Source: CAVYGN01 sp963796325
GTDB lineage: Bacteria; Spirochaetota; Brevinematia; Brevinematales; JAOACQ01
Length of the DNA stretch: 64,000 bases
NCBI GenBank assembly: GCA_963796325.1
Contig: CAWCLF010000002.1
Coordinates: 1 to 64,000 of the forward strand
Reading direction: 5' to 3'
Shown: positions 18,835-30,515 of the stretch, in pieces
Position numbering within the stretch: position 1 is the first letter of the stretch
How the letters are laid out: each line of letters begins with the position of its first letter
The notes under the pieces: generated by a model
Database searches by the model: none
What the model was told of the DNA's origin: nothing
What the model saw: the letters and a program-made list of their open reading frames with translations, nothing else
Position numbers and translations under genes: made by a program

Positions 18835-19164
18835 ATGCTCTCCATCTTCCATGATATAAAGCTTAAATATTATAAACGGTACAAGTCAAGAAAATTGAAA
18901 AAAGATTCAATAATGTGCCGACAATCGGCTAATTTTAGAACATAATCCGTTTTTTATCAATAAAGCCCGCTCAGTCGACAGTCGAAAGACGACAGTCTGC
19001 AGTCGGCGGCCGATCTATCGAGTGTTGATTATACTGTTGACTGTAGACTGCCGACTGTTGACTTGCTTCGACAGGGCATAACCTTGAGTTTTTTCATAAA
19101 AATAATTAGACTATCGTCTCCTTTAGAAACATGTAAGATTATGCGGGAGGGAACCCTTTTTGTT
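18835..19164. other. Divergent intergenic region with large hairpin repeat
   Basis: About 330 bases between divergent genes. It holds the imperfect inverted repeat at 18971-19065 and AT-rich sequence. No other gene or RNA seen. Confidence 0.5.
18971..19065. repeat. AGTCGACAGTC-type inverted repeat, copy 1
   Basis: Built of short near-identical units (AGTCGACAGTCG, GACAGTCTGCAGTC, then CTGTTGACTGTAGACTGCC, CGACTGTTGACT). The outer left arm 18972-18983 pairs 11 of 12 with 19052-19063, and inner arms pair again, giving a long imperfect hairpin. A similar sequence lies at 50963-51046, also between divergent genes. Confidence 0.6.
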
Positions 19165-20304
19165 ATGAGCTGTACCTGCCGGAAAGTAAGTTACCTTACC
19201 AGGAAAAAAACCATACGCTATCTCTTGTATTTTGTCGACGCCGTCCTGGGTCTCATATTTCACCCGGGCAAAAGAAAATTGCCTTCGAGAATAACCAAAA
19301 TCCTTATCATAAAACCCGATCACCTTGGCGATATGCTGCTCCTTACAAGCGTTTTCAAACTGATAAGGGAACGTTTTCCCGATGCCGTCATAGATATTCT
19401 CTGCGGAAAATGGGCTCTGCCGGTTCTGTCGAACAACCCTTACATCCGCAGGAAAATCATAGTGAATCATCCTTTTGCCAACCGGGACGGAACTTCAAAA
19501 CTGAGAAAAATAAGGGATTTCCTGCGGACATTCCTGAACTCCCTTGAAGAGATCTGGCAGAGACAATACGACCTGGGTCTTTTTATGAGATCGCGAAGGG
19601 GCAATATGCTTTATCTTTCCCGGATCGGCAACATATCGTATTCAATCGGCCATGGCACAGCCGGTTACGGCCCGATGCTCAGCCTTAAGGTCGAATGGGA
19701 AAAGGGCCGGCATGAAACCGAGCATTTCCTGGAAATTCTGCGCCCCCTGGGCATCGATGCCGAAACGAAGGACCTTCATTATGAACTGTATCCTTCGGAA
19801 GAGGATTATATGTCGGCAGATATGTTCTGGAAAAAGAATAAGCTGGGATCGATGAAAACGGCGGTGGTGCATCCGGGATCGGGTGTAATGAAAAAGACCC
19901 TGAAGCCGGAAAAATGGAAAGAGGTCCTGAAAATCCTTTCCATGCACAATTACAGGGTCATTCTTACAGGGGCCGGGCAGGAAGCCGGTTTTCTCCAGGA
20001 AATAGCTCCCCCCGATTCCATAATAGCGGCCGGGACTTTCACCATACCGGGACTCGGCCTTATTTTCAGGAAATCGTCGCTCGTTATTACAGTGGACAGC
20101 CTAAGTTCCCACCTGGCAGGCTGGAGCGGAGTTAAAACAATAATATTTTTCTGCGGCATGGGGGATGAACGGCAGTGGCGGCCGCTCGGTGACAACATCA
20201 ATATTTTACCGTCATTAAAGCCCTGTTCTCCATGCGAAGAGGGCTGCCCCGATATGCCCTGCATGGATTTCGATCTATCGATACTGCCTGAATTAATAAT
20301 TTGA
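19165..20304 (+). CDS. Glycosyltransferase family 9 (LPS heptosyltransferase-like)
   Basis: A cytoplasmic ADP-heptose:LPS heptosyltransferase-like enzyme of 379 residues from the chosen ATG. The first Rossmann half has ILIIKPDHLGDMLLLTSVF, the typical family 9 start (RxDxxGDxxL), and the second half has VVHPGSG and ITVDSLSSHLAG (the sugar-nucleotide site). The product is core LPS heptose addition, fitting with hldE and hldD just downstream. The C-terminus is Cys-rich (CSPCEEGCPDMPC), as in many GT9 proteins. Start: ATG 19165 lies 13 bases after GGGAGGG, or ATG 19141 may be used; the frame is open further upstream to 19063 through the repeat. Confidence 0.85.
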   Translation: MSCTCRKVSYLTRKKTIRYLLYFVDAVLGLIFHPGKRKLPSRITKILIIKPDHLGDMLLLTSVFKLIRERFPDAVIDILCGKWALPVLSNNPYIRRKIIVNHPFANRDGTSKLRKIRDFLRTFLNSLEEIWQRQYDLGLFMRSRRGNMLYLSRIGNISYSIGHGTAGYGPMLSLKVEWEKGRHETEHFLEILRPLGIDAETKDLHYELYPSEEDYMSADMFWKKNKLGSMKTAVVHPGSGVMKKTLKPEKWKEVLKILSMHNYRVILTGAGQEAGFLQEIAPPDSIIAAGTFTIPGLGLIFRKSSLVITVDSLSSHLAGWSGVKTIIFFCGMGDERQWRPLGDNINILPSLKPCSPCEEGCPDMPCMDFDLSILPELII

Positions 20305-20330
20305 CATGAATAAGCATACATCATTATAAT
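20301..20330 (+). promoter_or_regulatory. Promoter of hldE-hldD
   Basis: TTGACA (20301-20306), 18-base spacer, TATAAT (20325-20330), ending 28 bases before hldE. It overlaps the stop codon of the preceding glycosyltransferase. Confidence 0.7.
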
Positions 20331-20358
20331 TCATTCTGTTCAAATCAAGGGAAAAGCT

Positions 20359-21780
20359 ATGAATATACCTGATTTTTCCAGCTCATCGGTACTTGTCGCA
20401 GGGGATGTCATGCTCGATCAGTATTACTACGGTCATGTCAGCCGCATCTCCCCTGAAGCGCCTGTTCCGGTTATAAAAGTGAACGACTGCCGCTATGCGC
20501 CCGGCGGAGCGGCGAACGTATCCAATAATATCGTCAGTCTGGGGGCCGGGTCCTCCCTGATCGGGGCGGCGGGAGGCGATCAGAACGGAAGGATATTGTC
20601 CAGGCTTTTAAAAAACCTTAAAATCAAGGGAAATCTCATAAAATCCGCCGGCACGGTGACTAAAATGCGCATTATAGGAGACCACCAGCAGATAGCAAGG
20701 CTGGACTTCGAGGGACCGGCCGAAGACGGGGACAGAATCGCAGAACTGGCCCTGCCGGTAATCGAAAAAGAGCTCGCAGGAACCGGCATCGTGATCATAT
20801 CGGATTACGCGAAGGGTTTCTGCTCGATTCCCCTGTGCAGGGAAATCATCGGCATGGCCGGTGCGGCAGGAAAGCCCGTCATAATAGACCCCAAGGGTTC
20901 AGACTGGAGCAAATACAGGGGCGCATATCTTATCAGCCCGAATCTCAAGGAACTTGGTGAAATCTGCGGACACGATATTATGAACGAAGATTATGAAATC
21001 GAGAAATGCGGTTCGGAAATTTTAAAAAAATATTCATTTAAAAATCTCCTGGTAACGCGTTCGGAAAAAGGCATGACCCTCCTGGAAGGAAGCGGGATCA
21101 CCCATATACGCTCGGAGGCAAGGGATGTTTTCGACGTATCGGGAGCGGGGGATACCGCGATCGCAGTACTTGCCCTCGGAATAGCAGGCGGAATGACACT
21201 TAAAGACGCCGTCAGGCTTTCAAACAGGGCCGCCGGCATCGTTGTCGGCAAATCGGGCACCGTTCCGATCCGTAAGGAAGAACTCCTGGGAACCTGCACC
21301 AAAAAAGAAGAAGGCAAAATTATAGATACGTCCGGGATAAAAGAATACGCTGCAGAATTCAGAAAAGAGGGCAAAACCGTGGTATTTACAAACGGCTGTT
21401 TCGATATAATACACCGCGGTCATGTCGAATATCTCCGGAAGGCGAAGGACCTGGGCGATATACTCATAATCGGCCTCAATACCGACGCCTCCGTCAGGGA
21501 GAACAAGGGTAAAGGAAGACCTCTCAATAATGAAAAAGACCGTGCGGAAGTGCTGTCGGCATTAGAGTTTGTCGATTATATCGTTCTCTTCGGCGAAAAG
21601 ACCCCCTCATCGCTTATCAGGTCGATAAAACCCGATGTTCTTGTCAAAGGGGGCGATTACAAACCCCGGGATGTAGCCGGCAGGGAATACGCGGGTAAAA
21701 CCGTTATAATACCGTTTCTCGACGGTTATTCCACTACGGGGACGATAAAAAAGATCGAGGCGGGCGGATCATGCTTATAG
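20359..21780 (+). CDS. hldE: Bifunctional heptose-7-phosphate kinase / heptose-1-phosphate adenylyltransferase
   Basis: Makes ADP-D-glycero-heptose for LPS core. 473 residues, the usual fusion length. The N-terminal PfkB-type kinase (1 to about 325) has GGAANV, VDPKG-type strand IIDPKGSDW and the catalytic DVSGAGDT. The C-terminal nucleotidyltransferase (about 340-473) has TNGCFDIIHRGHVEYL with the HxGH motif, NTDASVRENKGKGRP and LVKGGDY. The two parts are joined in one frame, so both activities are predicted. It overlaps hldD by 10 bases, so the two are translationally coupled. gmhA and gmhB were not seen in the window. Confidence 0.96.
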   Translation: MNIPDFSSSSVLVAGDVMLDQYYYGHVSRISPEAPVPVIKVNDCRYAPGGAANVSNNIVSLGAGSSLIGAAGGDQNGRILSRLLKNLKIKGNLIKSAGTVTKMRIIGDHQQIARLDFEGPAEDGDRIAELALPVIEKELAGTGIVIISDYAKGFCSIPLCREIIGMAGAAGKPVIIDPKGSDWSKYRGAYLISPNLKELGEICGHDIMNEDYEIEKCGSEILKKYSFKNLLVTRSEKGMTLLEGSGITHIRSEARDVFDVSGAGDTAIAVLALGIAGGMTLKDAVRLSNRAAGIVVGKSGTVPIRKEELLGTCTKKEEGKIIDTSGIKEYAAEFRKEGKTVVFTNGCFDIIHRGHVEYLRKAKDLGDILIIGLNTDASVRENKGKGRPLNNEKDRAEVLSALEFVDYIVLFGEKTPSSLIRSIKPDVLVKGGDYKPRDVAGREYAGKTVIIPFLDGYSTTGTIKKIEAGGSCL

Positions 21781-22721
21781 TTACAGGCGGAGCGGGATTT
21801 ATCGGCAGCAACCTTATAAGGGGGCTCAATTCGGTATCAATGAATAATATTCTTGCGGTCGACGACCTGAACAATGGCGGAAAGCATATGAACCTCAACA
21901 GCCTCGCTTTTTCGGATTATATGGATAAGGAAGATTTTTTACGCTTACTCCCGGGATTTAAGCCTAAACGGGTCGAAGCCGTTTTCCACCTGGGCGCCTG
22001 TTCCGATACAATGGAAAAAAACGGCAGGTATATGATGGAAAACAACTACGATTACTCTAAAAAACTCCTGGATTACTGCCTTCTCAATAGAATACCCTTT
22101 ATTTACGCTTCGTCGGCCTCGGTTTACGGCGACGGTTCGAGGGGTTTCAGGGAGGACAGCCGCTGCGAATATCCCCTGAACATATACGCTTTTTCAAAAT
22201 TCCTCTTCGACAGGTATGTCAGGCGGTTATTTCCCCATGCAAAATCGCAGATAGCAGGACTCCGGTATTTCAACGTTTACGGCCCGCAGGAAAATCACAA
22301 GGGAAGAATGGCCAGCGTTATGAATCATTTTTTCGGTGAAATTAAAAAGGAAGGAAAAATAAAACTCTTCGAAGGAAGTGCGGATTTCAGGAGGGATTTC
22401 GTTTTCGTAAACGACATAGTCGACATCAATCTTTTTTTCTATGCTGATCCTTCCAAAAGCGGAATTTACAACTGCGGTACAGGCAGGGCTGAAAGTTACC
22501 TGAAGGTTGCCCAGACCATTGCAGGCTTATACCCGGGCGCAGGGATCGATTTTATCCCCTTCCCCAAGGAATTAAAAGGAAAATACCAGGCTTTTACGGA
22601 AGCTGACCTTGCAATACTCAGGTCGGCCGGATATAAAAAAGAATTCACCCCCATCGAAAAGGGGATAGCTGTTTACACCGGCATCCTCGACAAAAGCGGC
22701 GGGTACTACCTTCCCGAATGA
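21771..22721 (+). CDS. hldD: ADP-L-glycero-D-manno-heptose-6-epimerase
   Basis: Final step of ADP-heptose formation: epimerises the C6 centre. 316 residues. NAD(P)-binding loop GGAGFIGS at the N-terminus, SSASVYG with the catalytic Ser/Thr region, and the YxxxK pair in IYAFSKF. GACSDTM and RYFNVYGPQE are typical for the RfaD branch of the short-chain extended dehydrogenases. It overlaps hldE by 10 bases. With hldE and the family 9 transferase it shows that the organism builds a heptose-containing LPS. Confidence 0.95.
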   Translation: MLIVTGGAGFIGSNLIRGLNSVSMNNILAVDDLNNGGKHMNLNSLAFSDYMDKEDFLRLLPGFKPKRVEAVFHLGACSDTMEKNGRYMMENNYDYSKKLLDYCLLNRIPFIYASSASVYGDGSRGFREDSRCEYPLNIYAFSKFLFDRYVRRLFPHAKSQIAGLRYFNVYGPQENHKGRMASVMNHFFGEIKKEGKIKLFEGSADFRRDFVFVNDIVDINLFFYADPSKSGIYNCGTGRAESYLKVAQTIAGLYPGAGIDFIPFPKELKGKYQAFTEADLAILRSAGYKKEFTPIEKGIAVYTGILDKSGGYYLPE

Positions 22722-22788
22722 TGTTTTCATTTTAATATGACGGCAAATCAAATTTTTATTATATTTTAACCAATTGCAGAGAGGTCTT

Positions 22789-23121
22789 ATGCCCGATTAT
22801 ATTGAAGTAACAGTCACAATCGACAATAAAAAGATCGCGGTAAGGATCGCGAACGAACTCCTGGATAAAAGACTGGCCGCCTGCGTCCAGATCAGCGGGC
22901 CCGTCGAAAGTTTTTACGAGTGGGATGGAAAAAGGACCAGAACCAGGGAATGGAAGCTCGCGATAAAAACCAGGGACGATATTTTCAGCATGGTTGAAAA
23001 GGCAGTTAAAGAGCTTCATCCTTATGCTGTGCCGGAAATAATAATCAGGAAGATCGAAGGCGGTTCCGGGGATTACCTTGAGTGGATAGAAAGGAGCGTT
23101 TATGAAAAACCCGGAATTTAA
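22789..23121 (+). CDS. cutA: Divalent-cation tolerance protein CutA1
   Basis: A 110-residue small cytoplasmic trimeric protein, usual length. Family core: ELLDKRLAACVQI, the SFYEWDGK loop and VPEIIIRKIEGGSGDYLEWI. Role in copper/divalent cation tolerance is classical but poorly defined. ATG at 22789 follows AGAGAGG; a TTG at 22774 is in frame upstream. Its last 20 bases overlap the start of the next gene. Confidence 0.93.
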   Translation: MPDYIEVTVTIDNKKIAVRIANELLDKRLAACVQISGPVESFYEWDGKRTRTREWKLAIKTRDDIFSMVEKAVKELHPYAVPEIIIRKIEGGSGDYLEWIERSVYEKPGI

Positions 23122-23983
23122 AGAAATAACCCTCGAAGATAAACAGGTTTTCAATCATTTTTTCAATTCTTATCTTCCCAAAATATCCGAATTCACTTTT
23201 ACCAACCTTTTTATCTGGTCAAAACCGAAAAATATTAAATATTCCCTGTACGATGAAGGCCTTATCATGAAAGCCAGCGACAGGGAAGGAAGGCCGTATT
23301 TTTTGCCCCCCATCGGTTATAACAACTGTGAAGAGATACTGAAATTTATCATGGATTACGGCAGACTTAACGGTATAAACCTTATTGAACTTCTCCCCGA
23401 ATTCCAGAAAAAATATATTAAACACCAGCCCTGCCGCATCATTACCGACCGCAACAGCTTCGACTATATCTACAAATCCCAGTCCCTGGCCACGCTCAAG
23501 GGGTGGCGCCTTGACGGCAAGAGGGGGTTCATAAAAAAATTCGAGCAAAATTACAAATATGAATATGTAAGGTATGATAAGAGTTATGAAAATGACTGCC
23601 TTTCCCTTTATAAGACCTGGATGGGTGAAAAACATAAAATCGATAAAGGCATTAATGACGAGCATATCGTTTTCGAGGAATTCATTGAAAATTTCGACAA
23701 ACTGGACGCCGTCGGAGGATTGATCTACATAGGCGGAAAACTTGTGGCCTTCTCATTCGGGGAAAGGCTGAACGATACTACATTCGTAATTCACTTTGAA
23801 AAAGCCGACACCGATTACCCGGGAAGCTACCAGGTCATCAACCAGGAATTTGTCCGGAACGAAGTGGCGGATTTTTATCCTTTCGTCAACAGGGAGCAGG
23901 ATATGGGAATAGAAGGCCTGAGAAAGGCAAAACTCAGCTATGCACCCTTCAGACTGCTGAAGAAATATACCGTGGATTTTTGA
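23102..23983 (+). CDS. DUF2156-type phosphatidylglycerol lysyltransferase C-domain protein
   Basis: A 293-residue soluble protein of the GNAT-like fold of LPG synthase C-terminal domains (DUF2156). The pattern FxFTNLFIWS at the start and VNREQDMGIEGLRKAKLSY near the end is characteristic of this family. Such proteins stand alone, without the membrane flippase part of MprF; the acceptor is unknown, so aminoacyl transfer is only a possibility. It overlaps cutA by 20 bases and has the ribosome site GGAG inside cutA. Convergent with the ankyrin gene (15 bases apart). Confidence 0.8.
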   Translation: MKNPEFKEITLEDKQVFNHFFNSYLPKISEFTFTNLFIWSKPKNIKYSLYDEGLIMKASDREGRPYFLPPIGYNNCEEILKFIMDYGRLNGINLIELLPEFQKKYIKHQPCRIITDRNSFDYIYKSQSLATLKGWRLDGKRGFIKKFEQNYKYEYVRYDKSYENDCLSLYKTWMGEKHKIDKGINDEHIVFEEFIENFDKLDAVGGLIYIGGKLVAFSFGERLNDTTFVIHFEKADTDYPGSYQVINQEFVRNEVADFYPFVNREQDMGIEGLRKAKLSYAPFRLLKKYTVDF

Positions 23984-23998
23984 CCGGGAGGGTCTTGC

Positions 23999-25600
23999 CT
24001 ACCTTGACTCTCCCGAGAAGAGGTTCGTGTCGATCGAGGAAAGCTTTTCACTGTCGCTGCCCGAAAGCCTCCAGAAGAACCTCTCCTGATCGATATAATT
24101 TGTCAGGATATCCGGAAGCTTGAGGATCATAAAATCATTTGTGCCGATCAACTGTACGCTGTAATGGAAATCCTGGAGCGGGAAACCCTCCTTCCCTTCG
24201 CCCGCAGATATCCCGAATACCTGCAGGGATAAACTCAAACCGACCGCATCCGCATCGCCTGTATTAAGCACCTTCAGCGAAGGCCCGTTTGTCTCTTCCG
24301 GGCTTCCGTTCAGCATGAAATCGGCCCTGATTAACGGCCTGGGAAGATGCATAGTCGGGACTTTCATCGCGTCAGTCACTCCGATATTAAATTCGGGATC
24401 TAAAGCTACGACTAGAAACTCTGCTGAGCCGTCTTTGATATTGTCGGAGGCGGCAGTTCCGATTTCGCATGTTTTTGATTCGCCGGGAACCAGCGATATG
24501 TTGCTGACCGGGCTGAAAGTAAGTTCTTCGCAGCCTTTTAAAGGAACGACCTGTATCGAGGAGTTTTCAGAATATCCGCTTCCGCCGTTAGAGATGGTAG
24601 CCTTCAAGATGTTCGGTGTCCGGGCATGAAATGCCCTGCCGGGACTTTCGGGAGGTTCCGAATTTAAGGACAGCGAAGGCGGGAGGGGAGGTTTTTTCGG
24701 GATATCGATTACCAGGGTGTCGCTTTTAATGAAGGAATTCGTCTCGCAGGCATAGGCCCTGAAGAATGCCGTCTCGTCCCTGGCGTCTTTAGAAGCCTCG
24801 AAAGATATTGAAAATACTGTATTCTGCCCCGCACCGATATTTATTACCGGCGGATTATCAAAACTTATGCCGTTGGTGTTCGATATGCCTTCGATCACAA
24901 GCGTGTCGTTGACCGAATCGAACCCTCCCTTATTCTCAACAGTAAAATCGATGCTTCCCTTTACAGGGGCCCTCAATATGTTATCGTTCCCGAGTTTTTT
25001 TTCGTAATTCATTACAAGGATCGGCCTGTTCGCAAGCCGCATATACCTGTCGGGATTTTCCAGGGCTGTTATGATGTTCGAGAATTTCCTCTTGACGGCG
25101 ATATCGAGCGCCGTCGACTTTTCATCTATGTCCATATAAGCTTGCGTTGTTAGATTCGTGAGAACGGCGCCCTGAACTATGAGATATTTGACGCCGAGGT
25201 CGTCCTCGTAATAAGTAAAATAATGAAGGGCGGTCCAGCCGTACTTGTCATGAAGATTTATATCCGCGCCTTTAAGGACAAGAAGCTTCAGCATGTCGAG
25301 GTTTCTTAAAAGCGCGCAGTATTCAAGAGGCGTGACTTGATTTTTATCCCTTGAATTGACATCGGCCCCCTTCCCCAGGAGGTATGCGGCTATCTTGAGG
25401 TTGGCCTGGAGTACCGCCCAGTGCAGGGGCGTCCTGTCCTTATTCACGTGATCGTTTACATTTGCACCCTTATTAACTATTTTCTCAACATCCTTGATCC
25501 TGCCCTTCGATATTGCAACAACGAGGTCCCTGGTAAGGTCTGGAAATGCCGGAACGGCTATAATAAATATAAACAAAAAGAGGGATAAGCACCTTTTCAT
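23999..25600 (-). CDS. Secreted ankyrin-repeat protein with CARDB-like C-terminal domains
   Basis: 533 residues. Signal peptide about 1-20. Four ankyrin repeats (about 25-170) with the TPLHWAVLQ, TPLEYCALL and TALHYFTYY signatures. The rest (about 200-533) is a chain of immunoglobulin-like/CARDB-like beta domains of the kind with VENKGGFDSVNDTLVI, ISNGGSGYSENSSI and LKVLNTGDADAVGLSL. Binding function outside the cytoplasm, partner unknown. Its start lies 12 bases downstream of carB's stop, so it is probably the second gene of a carB operon; no link in function is evident. Confidence 0.8.
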   Translation of the reverse strand: MKRCLSLFLFIFIIAVPAFPDLTRDLVVAISKGRIKDVEKIVNKGANVNDHVNKDRTPLHWAVLQANLKIAAYLLGKGADVNSRDKNQVTPLEYCALLRNLDMLKLLVLKGADINLHDKYGWTALHYFTYYEDDLGVKYLIVQGAVLTNLTTQAYMDIDEKSTALDIAVKRKFSNIITALENPDRYMRLANRPILVMNYEKKLGNDNILRAPVKGSIDFTVENKGGFDSVNDTLVIEGISNTNGISFDNPPVINIGAGQNTVFSISFEASKDARDETAFFRAYACETNSFIKSDTLVIDIPKKPPLPPSLSLNSEPPESPGRAFHARTPNILKATISNGGSGYSENSSIQVVPLKGCEELTFSPVSNISLVPGESKTCEIGTAASDNIKDGSAEFLVVALDPEFNIGVTDAMKVPTMHLPRPLIRADFMLNGSPEETNGPSLKVLNTGDADAVGLSLSLQVFGISAGEGKEGFPLQDFHYSVQLIGTNDFMILKLPDILTNYIDQERFFWRLSGSDSEKLSSIDTNLFSGESR

Positions 25601-25612
25601 AAAGGACCCCTC

Positions 25613-28849
<3,237 letters not shown>

Positions 28850-28931
28850 TAAAACCTCTTAGTGGTAAAACCCCGATATTATAGCGGGAAAAGGCGAAAT
28901 TGTCATTTTTTAAGGCGCAGAGGACGGTGCA

Positions 28932-29780
28932 TCAAACGATTTTATCCGCAATCCACCGGATAAGCGATTTCGTTTCCTTAAAATTCTTCAAAAACAATCC
29001 GGCCAGGTCCGAGTGGTTCGAGTCCCTGATTACCCTCAATTCTGCCAGATCCTCGTTCTTCTCATTGATTTTAGCGACAAATGACCTTGAATGGGATAGA
29101 TCGATGATAGGATCCCTCTGCCCATGAATGCAGAGGACGGGTATCCTTTCATTACCGGTTACATAACGGATCGGGCTTGCAAGGTCCCTGTCTTCATGCG
29201 TCGGCGCATAATTCCGGAACATCCTTTCTATCCCCCTGCTTTTACTCTTCAGGGTAAGATCGAGGGGACCGCTTATCGAGATCAGCGCTCTGAAATATTC
29301 CGGATCGATGCCGAACTTTTCCTGCAGAAGCCGGTTATAAACGAGAAGTCCCGCAAGTTCCCCGCCGGCCGATTGACCGGCTGCAATCGTCTTTTTATAA
29401 TTAAGCCCGTATTCCCCCGATACCTCGACATATTTTTTAAAGGCGCTGAAAATATCTATCATCTGGGAGGGAAACTTGGACCCGGGGACAGGCCTGTATC
29501 CCGGCATGACAGTGGGAAACCCGTAACGGGCAAAAAAATTGCCTATGAACCTCATATCTTCAGGACTGAATAAGGTCCATCCTCCGCCATGGATAAAAAA
29601 AACGACCCCATCGCGTCTTTTTACCGACCTCGGAACAAATATCAGGATATACTGATTCTTTTGAACTCCATAGTAAATTTTACTTTTAACGATGTCATGT
29701 CCCGATATAAGGTTTTCCTTTATAACCCTCATTACCAATGAAGGTCTTTTCAGCAATTCCTCAATCGTCCAGATAATCAC
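28932..29780 (-). CDS. Alpha/beta hydrolase (HSL/BD-FAE-like esterase)
   Basis: 282 residues, no signal peptide. FIHGGGW is the HGGG oxyanion motif of hormone-sensitive-lipase-like esterases, followed by AAGQSAGGE (nucleophile Ser), HGQRDPIID (Asp) and DSNHSDLA (His), so the triad is complete. The start is GTG at 29780 after AGAGGGAA. Third gene after the acyltransferase-like and zinc-ribbon genes (11 bases after the latter), a module also known in Firmicutes. Substrate not known. Confidence 0.85.
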   Translation of the reverse strand: MIIWTIEELLKRPSLVMRVIKENLISGHDIVKSKIYYGVQKNQYILIFVPRSVKRRDGVVFFIHGGGWTLFSPEDMRFIGNFFARYGFPTVMPGYRPVPGSKFPSQMIDIFSAFKKYVEVSGEYGLNYKKTIAAGQSAGGELAGLLVYNRLLQEKFGIDPEYFRALISISGPLDLTLKSKSRGIERMFRNYAPTHEDRDLASPIRYVTGNERIPVLCIHGQRDPIIDLSHSRSFVAKINEKNEDLAELRVIRDSNHSDLAGLFLKNFKETKSLIRWIADKIV

Positions 29781-29791
29781 AAAAGTTCCCT

Positions 29792-30505
29792 CTAAATATG
29801 AAATACACGTTTAAATTTTATCCTCTTTTTCATGACATAGTGCAGAAAAAGAAACAGCAGCGACAGGGGAATTAAAACGGAAAGAACGACAAAAGACCAT
29901 GAGGGCTTGACAACCTTGAACATCAGGTTTGAAAGGAGACTGTCGAAACAGAAGCACAGGATGCCCGCTGCAATCAGAATAAAGGCCCCGATATTCAATC
30001 CCTTTTCCTTTACCCTGATCGCAAGAATAATTACAGTCAAAGATAAAAGGTAGAACAGGATCAGTGAGGGCAGGGCAACAGGAAAAAACCAGGACATTTT
30101 ATCGTAAAGAAAGTCGAAAAAGAACAGGAGCAAACCTATGACGACCATAATAGCGGTTGTATAAATAAGATAATTTTTTATGGAGAAAAGCACTATTGTC
30201 ACGCAAAGCCATGCGGCTATTATCGATGAAAGGGCGTAGCCCGTCCAGGCGTTCATTCCCTTGTACTCGAAGTTTAATGTCAGCAGGACGAAGAGCGGAA
30301 TAAAGAAGATCACGGTTATTATGATCCATGTCAGATGCAGGTTATATTTTTCCGCAGATTTTTTTTCATCCTGGAGGCTTTCCCGGGGATATGGAGTTCC
30401 GGGAATTGAATTTTCTCCTGCAAGCTTCTGGATCGGGGTTCCGCAGAGAGGGCAATTCAGGACGTTTTCATCGACTTCCACTCCGCATTTTGAACAAAAT
30501 GGCAT
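29792..30505 (-). CDS. Zinc-ribbon membrane protein (DUF6320-like)
   Basis: 237 residues. N-terminal zinc ribbon with CSKCG...CPLCG (Cys at about 4, 7, 18, 21), a linker, then six to seven membrane helices (about 55-225) and a basic tail. The combination resembles DUF6320, whose members are found next to an acyltransferase and a hydrolase as here. Function unknown. Eleven bases separate it from the acyltransferase, 11 from the esterase; all three are in one operon. Confidence 0.7.
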   Translation of the reverse strand: MPFCSKCGVEVDENVLNCPLCGTPIQKLAGENSIPGTPYPRESLQDEKKSAEKYNLHLTWIIITVIFFIPLFVLLTLNFEYKGMNAWTGYALSSIIAAWLCVTIVLFSIKNYLIYTTAIMVVIGLLLFFFDFLYDKMSWFFPVALPSLILFYLLSLTVIILAIRVKEKGLNIGAFILIAAGILCFCFDSLLSNLMFKVVKPSWSFVVLSVLIPLSLLFLFLHYVMKKRIKFKRVFHI

Positions 30506-30515
30506 ACTGCACCTC

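Noticed and set aside
28850..28931. Small subunit carA next to carB
   Set aside because: The 80-base gap has no gene and the next gene is an esterase; carA is not in the window.
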